Part shown: positions 1 to 6,481 of the stretch, one piece after another
Layout of the letters: every line of letters begins with the position of its first letter
Numbering within the stretch: the first letter of the stretch is position 1
NCBI GenBank assembly: GCA_964474375.1
Contig: CAYYSG010000024.1
Span: 1 to 8,892, forward strand
Origin: 2-01-FULL-33-17 sp964474375
GTDB lineage: Bacteria; Patescibacteriota; Minisyncoccia; Phycocordibacterales; UBA9973
DNA: 8,892 bases
Reading direction: 5' to 3'
Program-made: the position numbers and the translations under genes
Notes under the pieces: generated by a model
What the model saw: the letters and a program-made list of their open reading frames with translations, nothing else
What the model was told of the DNA's origin: nothing
The model's database searches: none

Positions 1-2145
1 TATGAGCCAGCCGGGGATCAGCCACAGGCTATTTCGGGCTTGGTGGCGGGGCTGAAGAAAGGTCTTAAAAAGCAAACACTCCTCGGTGCCACAGGTACCG
101 GTAAGACTTTTACTATGGCTAACATTATCGCCGAAGTAGGTAAGCCAACTTTGGTTATAGCTCATAACAAAACTTTGGCTGCACAGCTAGCTCAAGAATT
201 CCGTACTTTTTTTCCAGATGCTGCTGTTCATTATTTCGTATCATATTATGACTACTACCAGCCCGAAGCCTATGTTGTATCGACCGATACTTATATTGAA
301 AAGGACGCGCAAATCAACGAAGAAATTGACCGTCTTCGTCATGCGTCCACTCAGTCACTATTAACAAGGAAAGACGTCATCATTGTTGCATCCGTATCAT
401 GTATTTATGGTTTGGGTTCACCAGTCCAGTATGAAAAAACTAACATGCGTTTCTCTGTTGGTGCCAAATTCCAGCGTGCAGAAGTTATGAAAAGACTAAT
501 CACTATGCAATACGAGCGTGTAGTGGGGGATTTGTCGTCAGGTACTTTTCGTATCATGGGTAACAAATTGGACATCATGCCGGTTTCGGAAACCACTATG
601 TATACTATCAATTTTGCTAACAATGTTATATCTAGCATCGTCGCTATCGACCCAGTTAGTTACGAAATCAAAAATGAATTTTCTAGCGGGTCTAAAGACT
701 TGTTTATTTTTCCAGCTAAACATTTCATGACCGAAAAGGAAGAAGTAGATCGTGCTGTCAAAGATATTAAAAAAGAATTAGAATCCCAGCTAAAATTTTT
801 TACGAAAGAGGGCAAGCTACTGGAAGAAGAAAGACTACGTCGCCGTACAACATATGACTTAGCTATGATACGCGAAGTTGGCTACTGTAGTGGAATCGAA
901 AACTATTCGCGTCATTTTGCTGGCAAAAAAGTTGGCGAAGCCCCGGACACTTTGCTGTCATATTTCCCGCGGGACAAAGATGGTAATCCGGACTATACAT
1001 TGTTCATTGATGAATCCCACGTTACATTGCCACAATTACGCGCCATGTATAATGGTGACCAAGCTCGCAAGCAAAACCTGGTGGACTTTGGTTTTCGTTT
1101 ACCTTCTGCTAAAGATAACAGGCCACTGCAATACACCGAGTTTGAAAAAATAACCCCACCCGTCATTTATGTTTCGGCTACACCAGGTATTTATGAAAAA
1201 GACGAAAGTCAAAACATTGTCGAACAAATCATCCGCCCGACTGGTCTTATTGATCCGGTTATTGAAATCCGACCGGTTATGCCTGGCGGCAGTAAACCTG
1301 TAGAACCAAAGAAAAAAAGAATCGAAAGAGAAGTAACCAAAGATACTGACATAATAAAAATAGAAGCAACTCATCCTGACTACCCAGGTCAAATTCAAGA
1401 TTTTATTAACGAGGCCGAAAAGGAAATTTCCGCTGGTCGCCGAGTACTCGCAACTACGCTGACAAAAAAAATGGCTGAAGATCTTTCCAGCTATTTAAAA
1501 GACAAAGGATTTAAAACAGAATACGTGCATAGCGATGTGGAAACTCTCGACCGTATTCAAATCATTTCGCGCTTGCGTCGCGGAGAAATAGATTGTTTGG
1601 TCGGAGTTAACTTGCTTCGTGAAGGTCTTGATATGCCAGAAGTTTCTTTGATTGGAATATTGGACGCTGATAAAGAAGGCTTCTTGCGCTCCGAAGTATC
1701 GCTCATTCAAACCATCGGCCGTGCTGCTCGTAATGTACACGGACGCGTTATTCTGTACGCTGACCGTATGACCGGATCCATGGAACGTGCCATAGGCGAA
1801 ACAGCTAGAAGACGTGATAAACAAATCGCTTATAACAAACAACACGGCATTACTCCAAAAACCATCGAAAAAGAAATCCTAGACATAACCCAAGGCATGG
1901 ATAAAGACAAAGTAGAAGCCGCAACTATGGAGCTCGACACTGAAATATCCATCATGCTCAAGTCTTCAAATATCAAGACCGGTAAAAAGGGTAGTAATGG
2001 TAGTGGAATTAATTACACCATTCTTAAAAAGCTCATCAAACAAAAACAAAGCGCTATGAAAGAAGCCGTAAAGTCGCTGGACTTTGAAACCGCAGCAATA
2101 CTGCGCGACGAAATCGTGATTTTAGAAGACAGAATGAGTAAATAA
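1..2145 (+). CDS. uvrB: UvrABC system protein B (excinuclease helicase subunit), 5' partial
   Basis: UvrB is the DNA-damage-verifying helicase-like ATPase of nucleotide excision repair; UvrA loads it on damaged DNA and it then recruits UvrC. The reading frame is open to the window edge. Its first visible residues (YEPAGDQPQAI) match the N-terminal Q-motif region of UvrB, so only about 10-15 residues are missing and the GTG at 40 is not the start. Visible features, counting the first codon as residue 1: Walker A GATGTGKT (29-36), the beta-hairpin segment YYDYYQPEAY (82-91), DESH Walker B (337-340), helicase motif VI QTIGRAARN (570-578), and a C-terminal UVR coiled coil (about 670-712) that would contact UvrC. 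Compared with E. coli UvrB there is an extra charged stretch of about 35 residues (around 427-463) between the two helicase halves. No terminator follows; the next gene starts after 33 nt from its own promoter. Identity is certain. Confidence 0.97.
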   Translation, partial: YEPAGDQPQAISGLVAGLKKGLKKQTLLGATGTGKTFTMANIIAEVGKPTLVIAHNKTLAAQLAQEFRTFFPDAAVHYFVSYYDYYQPEAYVVSTDTYIEKDAQINEEIDRLRHASTQSLLTRKDVIIVASVSCIYGLGSPVQYEKTNMRFSVGAKFQRAEVMKRLITMQYERVVGDLSSGTFRIMGNKLDIMPVSETTMYTINFANNVISSIVAIDPVSYEIKNEFSSGSKDLFIFPAKHFMTEKEEVDRAVKDIKKELESQLKFFTKEGKLLEEERLRRRTTYDLAMIREVGYCSGIENYSRHFAGKKVGEAPDTLLSYFPRDKDGNPDYTLFIDESHVTLPQLRAMYNGDQARKQNLVDFGFRLPSAKDNRPLQYTEFEKITPPVIYVSATPGIYEKDESQNIVEQIIRPTGLIDPVIEIRPVMPGGSKPVEPKKKRIEREVTKDTDIIKIEATHPDYPGQIQDFINEAEKEISAGRRVLATTLTKKMAEDLSSYLKDKGFKTEYVHSDVETLDRIQIISRLRRGEIDCLVGVNLLREGLDMPEVSLIGILDADKEGFLRSEVSLIQTIGRAARNVHGRVILYADRMTGSMERAIGETARRRDKQIAYNKQHGITPKTIEKEILDITQGMDKDKVEAATMELDTEISIMLKSSNIKTGKKGSNGSGINYTILKKLIKQKQSAMKEAVKSLDFETAAILRDEIVILEDRMSK

Positions 2146-2154
2146 ACTCATAAT

Positions 2155-2168
2155 TAGCATATATGCTA
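2155..2168. promoter_or_regulatory. 14-bp perfect palindrome overlapping the -10 of the next gene
   Basis: TAGCATATATGCTA is its own reverse complement and runs into the first two bases of the TATAAT at 2167-2172. A dimeric repressor bound here would block the promoter, so it is an operator candidate. It is short, AT-rich and seen once, so chance is a real alternative. Confidence 0.3.
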
Positions 2169-2172
2169 TAAT
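2164..2172 (+). promoter_or_regulatory. Extended -10 promoter, predicted leaderless, for the DUF3298 gene
   Basis: TGCTATAAT carries a perfect -10 hexamer (2167-2172) with an upstream TG (extended -10). The ATG begins at 2179, only 6 nt after the hexamer, so transcription would be expected to start at or next to the A of the start codon, leaving no leader and no Shine-Dalgarno site. No strong -35 is visible at the usual distance. Confidence 0.75.
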
Positions 2173-2178
2173 AAAATT

Positions 2179-3006
2179 ATGAATAATACAGTAAAGCAAC
2201 ACCAAATATTATCCATTATTATATTTATAATATTAGGTTTTGTTCTGTATAAATTGGGTACAACTTTTTTTGTTAACAGGTCTCAGGTTGTAAATAAATC
2301 TGAAACCAAAAAGGATTTCAAACTAGTCGACATGTCTTTAGTTAATGAAATATCCATAAATCCTAATACTAAATATGGTTCAGTTTCTGGTGTTTATCCA
2401 TATTTTCGTAATGCAGTGCCTAGTTTTAATGACCATGTACGTAATTCTATAGTCATTGCTCAGGCTGAATTTGAAAATAACGCTAAAGAAAATTGGCAGG
2501 CTCGAATCGATACTGCATTGCCAGGGGAGAATATTCCAGAGTTCCCAGAAGAAGGAGATTTCAGTTTTATGACCAAAGTTAATTACACTCAAGTCAATGA
2601 AGATTTTATTAGCTTTACTATAATAGTTGCTGGTTATAGTGGTGGAGCTCATGGTTATGAATCTATAATTTCGTTCAACTATGATGTAAAAAACTCTAAA
2701 GAAATATCAATGTCGGATTTGTTCCCAAACAACCCGGACTACCTGACAACAGTAGCTAATTATTCCAGGAAAGATTTACGCGAACAATTCGTAAACAAAA
2801 TCAAAAGAGCTGACTTTGAAAATGATGGTGACTATAAAATGACTTTGGAAAATATTGACGCCATGATAATCCCTGGTACCGAGCCAGTAAAGGAAAATTT
2901 TTCAGTCTTTACTATAGAGCCTGGATTTATAAATATATATTTTACTCAATACCAAGTCGCAGCTTATGTGTATGGGTCACAAATGGTCAAAATGCCTCTT
3001 AACTAA
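2179..3006 (+). CDS. Membrane-anchored DUF4163/DUF3298 (RsiV/PdaC-like) protein
   Basis: A 275-residue protein with one N-terminal hydrophobic segment (about residues 10-32, rich in I, L and F) after a 9-residue tail, fitting a signal anchor with the remainder outside the membrane. The middle (about 55-150) looks like DUF4163. The C-terminal half looks like DUF3298: SGGAHGY at 154-160, and a closing segment with YFTQYQVAAYVYG, which matches the family's typical 'yF.pYqvapya.G' ending. These domains occur in the anti-sigma factor RsiV and in the N-terminal part of the deacetylase PdaC. Here there is no sigma-binding cytoplasmic domain and no deacetylase domain, and no sigma factor gene lies nearby, so an envelope or peptidoglycan-associated role is the most that can be inferred. 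Start: the ATG 6 nt after TATAAT. The stop codon sits at the loop of the terminator. Confidence 0.8.
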   Translation: MNNTVKQHQILSIIIFIILGFVLYKLGTTFFVNRSQVVNKSETKKDFKLVDMSLVNEISINPNTKYGSVSGVYPYFRNAVPSFNDHVRNSIVIAQAEFENNAKENWQARIDTALPGENIPEFPEEGDFSFMTKVNYTQVNEDFISFTIIVAGYSGGAHGYESIISFNYDVKNSKEISMSDLFPNNPDYLTTVANYSRKDLREQFVNKIKRADFENDGDYKMTLENIDAMIIPGTEPVKENFSVFTIEPGFINIYFTQYQVAAYVYGSQMVKMPLN

Positions 3007-3017
3007 GAGGCATTTTT
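2989..3017 (+). terminator. Intrinsic terminator embedding the stop of the DUF3298 gene
   Basis: A perfect 12-bp hairpin: left arm 2989-3000, loop AACT 3001-3004, right arm 3005-3016, with T-runs at 3013-3017 and 3023-3028. The left arm encodes the last codons (K-M-P-L) and the TAA stop (3004-3006) spans the loop and right arm. Part of the U tract lies inside the stem. Confidence 0.85.
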
Positions 3018-3029
3018 GCTGCTTTTTTG

Positions 3030-3038
3030 TGGTATGAT
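3030..3038 (+). promoter_or_regulatory. Extended -10 promoter of the Nudix gene
   Basis: TGGTATGAT gives a near-consensus -10 (TATGAT, 3033-3038, one mismatch) with the extended TG at 3030-3031. It begins only 13 nt after the previous gene's terminator U tract. Transcription would start near 3045, leaving a leader of about 15 nt before the ATG at 3060, with no visible Shine-Dalgarno site. No good -35 is visible. Confidence 0.55.
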
Positions 3039-3059
3039 ATATACCAAACCCCATGTGTA

Positions 3060-3626
3060 ATGAAAAACCTTAAAAAAGATGATATTAAAAAAAATGTAAT
3101 TGAACTATTAACAAAGTACGATGTGCCTTATGACAAGTGGGGTACAGGGGATAGCGAAACAATGGACCATCTAGTTATGGAAATAAAAAATTCTGTAACT
3201 GAATTAATTGAAAACAATGGTCAATTATGGAGGCAAGTCACAGGATCAGCTATCCAAGTATTCTGTGCTACCAATAAAAAAACTTATCTATTGTATGAAC
3301 AAAAGCAAGTTTTTAATGATGGTCGCGAGAAAATCCGCGAAATACCAATGAGTATTGGACGGAAAATGAAAAAAGGTGAAGATCCTTTAAAATGCGCCAA
3401 GCGCGTGTTAAAAGAAGAACTTGGTATCAATGAAAAAATTGAAATCAAGGACTTGAAAGAAATGTATGTTTTTGAAAAACAGTCGCAGTCCTACCCAGGG
3501 CTGATGAATATTTACAATACAAATTTCTTTGAAGTTACTTTGCCAGAATCTTTGTATAATCCTGACGGTTATATAGAAGAAACAAAAGAAAAGAAAACCT
3601 ATTTTAAATGGAAGCTGACTTTATAG
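3060..3626 (+). CDS. Nudix-family hydrolase-like protein with degenerate Nudix box
   Basis: A 188-residue protein. Residues 100-123 read as a Nudix box: G100, E107, R115, then LKEELGI (117-123), close to the G-x5-E-x7-R-E-U-x-E-E-x-G-U consensus. Two departures are visible: six instead of five residues between G and the first E, and V116 where the box has the metal-binding E of 'RE'. E119 and E120 are kept. The part before the box has a conserved-looking strand and a YEQKQ...DGREK segment of the kind found before the box in this fold. The N-terminal 60 residues are helical and charged, of unknown role. Nudix enzymes cleave nucleoside diphosphate-linked substrates; the substrate cannot be read here. 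The start is ATG 3060, because the upstream in-frame TTG at 3027 lies before the likely transcription start. The TAG stop lies in the terminator loop region. Confidence 0.75.
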   Translation: MKNLKKDDIKKNVIELLTKYDVPYDKWGTGDSETMDHLVMEIKNSVTELIENNGQLWRQVTGSAIQVFCATNKKTYLLYEQKQVFNDGREKIREIPMSIGRKMKKGEDPLKCAKRVLKEELGINEKIEIKDLKEMYVFEKQSQSYPGLMNIYNTNFFEVTLPESLYNPDGYIEETKEKKTYFKWKLTL

Positions 3627-3644
3627 TTGGCTTCCTTTAATTTT
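3610..3644 (+). terminator. Intrinsic terminator embedding the stop of the Nudix gene
   Basis: Left arm GGAAGCTGACT (3610-3620), loop TTAT (3621-3624), right arm AGTTGGCTTCC (3625-3635): eleven pairs including two G-T wobbles, followed by TTT-AA-TTTT. The gene's last codons form the left arm and the TAG stop (3624-3626) starts in the loop. Confidence 0.8.
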
Positions 3645-3670
3645 GATTTAAGCTAAAAATGTTGTATAAT
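3643..3670 (+). promoter_or_regulatory. Sigma70-type promoter of uvrA, predicted leaderless
   Basis: TTGATT (3643-3648) and TATAAT (3665-3670) are 16 nt apart. The uvrA ATG at 3679 begins 8 nt after the -10, so the transcript should start at or next to the initiator codon. The -35 directly follows the preceding terminator's T tract. Confidence 0.8.
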
Positions 3671-3678
3671 TGCGCCAC

Positions 3679-6336
3679 ATGGCACAAAAGAAAAAGCAAG
3701 ATCATAAAGACAACATAGTAGTTCGTGGGGCTAGGACACACAATCTAAAAAACATTGATGTGGTTGTTCCTCGTGGCAAAATGACTGTTATTACCGGAGT
3801 ATCAGGCAGTGGTAAATCATCACTGGCTTTTGACACTATATTTGCCGAAGGACAGCGTCGTTATGTTGAATCGCTCTCAGCTTATGCTCGCCAATTCTTG
3901 GGTCAAATGCCCAAGCCTGATGTCGACGAAATTTCAGGACTTGCACCGGCTATTTCTATCGATCAGAAATCTCGTTCGAATAACCCACGTTCAACTGTGG
4001 CTACTATTACAGAAATATATGACTACTTGCGTGTACTTTATGCGCGTATTGGACACCCGCATTGTCCAGATTGTGGGCGCCAAATAAAAAAGTTAACAAA
4101 TGACGAAATCTTAAATTTTGCATTTGATAGAATTAAAGACTTTGAAAAAAATACAAAAAATCAACCCGTAGGTAAATCCGGCAAAAAAGAAATAATGGGC
4201 GTGTCTTGGAACGAAACCGAATTAAAAATATTTGCACCAGTTGTGCGCGGCCGCAAAGGTGAATATTATCAACTACTGTATGACCTACTTGGTCGTGGTT
4301 TTGAGCAGGTTCGAATAGACGGTGAAATAAAAAAATTAAGAGAAAAAATAATTCTTTCTAAAAACAATGTCCATACTATAGAAGTACTAGTGGACACTAT
4401 TGCTGTCCATGAATTCAAGGACCATCCAGGTGATGCTCGTTTGCGATTATACGAAGCCATTGAACGTTCGTTAATAGAAGCCGATGGACTTGTAACTTTG
4501 TCGTTTGAAAACGGGCAAGAGTTTTTGCTTTCTTCTAAATTCGCCTGTCCTGATGATGGGTATTCTTTCCCTGAAGTTGAACCCAGATTGTTTTCATTTA
4601 ATTCACCCTATGGTGCATGTCCTGAATGTAATGGTCTTGGTACTACGGTATTTATGGGTGATGAACCGTGCAGTGTTTGTAATGGTAAAAGACTTCGAGT
4701 TGAAGCCCTGCATGTATACCTAGCTTCTACTAAAAAAGATTTAATCCCGGGTAGTCATGGCAAAATAAACATCGTTGATTATTCTGGTTTATCTATAAAA
4801 CAGGCTTTGGAATTTATTCAGAATTTAGATTTAACTGAACAAGAATGGGATGTGGCTGATGTTGTCTTGCGTGAAATCGAATATCGTTTGCAGTTCTTAC
4901 TAGACGTAGGGCTAGAATATCTTTCACTTTCACGTAAAGCCAACACTCTTTCTGGTGGTGAAGCTCAACGAATTCGTTTAGCATCACAGCTGGGTTCACG
5001 CCTGGTTGGGGCGCTGTATGTGCTGGATGAACCAACCATTGGGCTTCATCAGCGCGACAATGACAAACTCATTAAAACTCTAACCGACTTGCGTGATTTA
5101 GGTAACACTATATTAGTTGTTGAGCACGATGAAGACACTATATATGCATCAGACTATATCGTAGACATTGGCCCCAAAGCTGGTGTTCATGGTGGCGAAG
5201 TCGTAGCTCATGGGTATTTGGAAGAATTACTATCACAAAAAACTCCTCCGTTCAAAGGTGCTTCGCGTACGTTGGCATACCTTCGAGGTGAGGCAAACAT
5301 TCCTGTGCCTGAACGTCGCACTAAAGACAAAGGCAGTTTAAAAATAATTGGCGGTAATATATTCAATATCGATAATTTAAATGTAGAAATACCATTAGGC
5401 AAAATGGTTTGTATTACTGGCGTATCCGGCAGTGGTAAATCATCATTTATGTACGAAATCGTGCACAAGAATTTGCAAGCACGTCTTGAACGCAGGATGC
5501 GCAGTGCTAATACTTATAACTGTGCTAGCTTCAAAGGTAGCGAGTTCCTGACTCGTGTTGTACTGATAGACCAGTCACCAATAGGTCGGACACCACGCAG
5601 TAATATTGCAACTTATACTGGCGCTTGGAGCTTTATTCGTGAACTATTTGCATCTTCTGAAGAAGCGCGTCTACGTGGCTGGAAACCAAACCGGTTTTCA
5701 TTCAACGTCAAAGGTGGACGTTGCGAAGCTTGTGAAGGTAATGGTGAAATAGCCGTAGAAATGCATTTCTTGCCAACAGTCTATGTAACATGTGATGTAT
5801 GTAATGGGCGTCGTTTCGACAAGGAAACCCTGTCTGTAAAATACAAAAAGAAAAGTATTTATGATGTCTTGGAAACAACAGTCGAAGAGGCCATCGTGTT
5901 TTTCGAGGAAATCCCAGCAGTTTATGATCGGTTAAAAACATTAATGGATGTGGGTCTTGGGTATTTGAAATTAGGCCAAAGTGCTACGACTTTGTCTGGT
6001 GGTGAAGCTCAGCGTGTAAAAATATCTAGTGAATTATTTAAACCAAGGCTGGAAAAAACAATGTACCTACTGGACGAGCCAACAGTTGGTTTGCATTATG
6101 ATGATGTAGCTAAACTAATCGATGTATTAAACAAACTCGTGGAAAAATCTCACACTGTAATGCTTATTGAACACAGTATGGATATTATAAAATCATCTGA
6201 CTATATTATAGACATTGGTCCCGAAGGTGGATCAGGTGGTGGTAAATTAGTAGCCAAAGGTACTCCGGAAGAGGTAGCCAATAACCCAAAAAGCCACACC
6301 GGCAAATATCTTAAAAAAGTCCTAAAGAAGAAATAA
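3679..6336 (+). CDS. uvrA: UvrABC system protein A (damage-recognition ABC ATPase), lacking the insertion domain
   Basis: UvrA is the dimeric ABC-type ATPase that finds DNA lesions and loads UvrB. 885 residues; E. coli UvrA has 940. Order: Walker A GVSGSGKSS (40-48); CPDC (129-132); UvrB-binding region (about 130-285); first zinc module C290 ... C314/C317; C331/C334; ABC signature LSGGEAQR (424-431); Walker B with D450-E451; second Walker A (581-589); second zinc module C682/C685/C705/C708; second signature LSGGEAQ (772-778); second Walker B LLDEPTVGLH. Both ATPase sites look intact. Two oddities: only 13 residues lie between C317 and C331, where the insertion domain (about 110 residues in characterised UvrA) normally sits; and the first zinc module reads CPDDGY, with Asp replacing the second Cys. 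The start is ATG 3679; the in-frame TTG at 3670 overlaps the -10. Only four bases follow the stop before the assembly gap. Identity is certain. Confidence 0.98.
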   Translation: MAQKKKQDHKDNIVVRGARTHNLKNIDVVVPRGKMTVITGVSGSGKSSLAFDTIFAEGQRRYVESLSAYARQFLGQMPKPDVDEISGLAPAISIDQKSRSNNPRSTVATITEIYDYLRVLYARIGHPHCPDCGRQIKKLTNDEILNFAFDRIKDFEKNTKNQPVGKSGKKEIMGVSWNETELKIFAPVVRGRKGEYYQLLYDLLGRGFEQVRIDGEIKKLREKIILSKNNVHTIEVLVDTIAVHEFKDHPGDARLRLYEAIERSLIEADGLVTLSFENGQEFLLSSKFACPDDGYSFPEVEPRLFSFNSPYGACPECNGLGTTVFMGDEPCSVCNGKRLRVEALHVYLASTKKDLIPGSHGKINIVDYSGLSIKQALEFIQNLDLTEQEWDVADVVLREIEYRLQFLLDVGLEYLSLSRKANTLSGGEAQRIRLASQLGSRLVGALYVLDEPTIGLHQRDNDKLIKTLTDLRDLGNTILVVEHDEDTIYASDYIVDIGPKAGVHGGEVVAHGYLEELLSQKTPPFKGASRTLAYLRGEANIPVPERRTKDKGSLKIIGGNIFNIDNLNVEIPLGKMVCITGVSGSGKSSFMYEIVHKNLQARLERRMRSANTYNCASFKGSEFLTRVVLIDQSPIGRTPRSNIATYTGAWSFIRELFASSEEARLRGWKPNRFSFNVKGGRCEACEGNGEIAVEMHFLPTVYVTCDVCNGRRFDKETLSVKYKKKSIYDVLETTVEEAIVFFEEIPAVYDRLKTLMDVGLGYLKLGQSATTLSGGEAQRVKISSELFKPRLEKTMYLLDEPTVGLHYDDVAKLIDVLNKLVEKSHTVMLIEHSMDIIKSSDYIIDIGPEGGSGGGKLVAKGTPEEVANNPKSHTGKYLKKVLKKK

Positions 6337-6340
6337 AAAA

Positions 6341-6440
6341 NNNNNNNNNNNNNNNNNNNNNNNNNNNNNNNNNNNNNNNNNNNNNNNNNNNNNNNNNNNN
6401 NNNNNNNNNNNNNNNNNNNNNNNNNNNNNNNNNNNNNNNN
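6341..6440. other. Assembly gap (100 N)
   Basis: A run of exactly 100 undetermined bases, the conventional length for a scaffold gap of unknown size. It separates uvrA from uvrC, so their true spacing, any terminator of uvrA, the -35 region of uvrC, and even whether they are neighbours cannot be decided from this window. Confidence 0.98.
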
Positions 6441-6481
6441 CATGATTGAAATTAATTTATATTAAATGTAGTATACCTAGT

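Noticed and set aside
40..42. GTG as the start of uvrB
   Set aside because: The frame is open to base 1 and the upstream residues match the conserved UvrB N-terminus (GDQPQAI), so the gene begins outside the window.
1495..1845. Antisense ORF of 116 codons inside uvrB, and similar opposite-strand ORFs
   Set aside because: They are shadows of strongly conserved uvrB/uvrA/uvrC codons, with no promoter, no ribosome site and compositions unlike real proteins.
2179..3006. Anti-sigma factor RsiV
   Set aside because: Only nine residues precede the membrane segment, so there is no sigma-binding domain, and no sigma factor gene is nearby.
3027..3059. Upstream TTG extension of the Nudix gene
   Set aside because: It runs through the terminator T tract and the -10 element; the extra residues look like translated promoter.
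3053..3073. Six-codon ORF overlapping the Nudix start, possible leader peptide
   Set aside because: Too short to support; no ribosome site and no attenuator-like structure after it. An ATG close to a real start is expected by chance.
3670..3672. TTG as the start of uvrA
   Set aside because: It overlaps the last base of the -10 hexamer and would lie before the transcription start; ATG 3679 fits the promoter and the family N-terminus.
6201..6443. Minus-strand ORF across the N gap
   Set aside because: It exists only because N codons contain no stop; the rest is antisense to uvrA.
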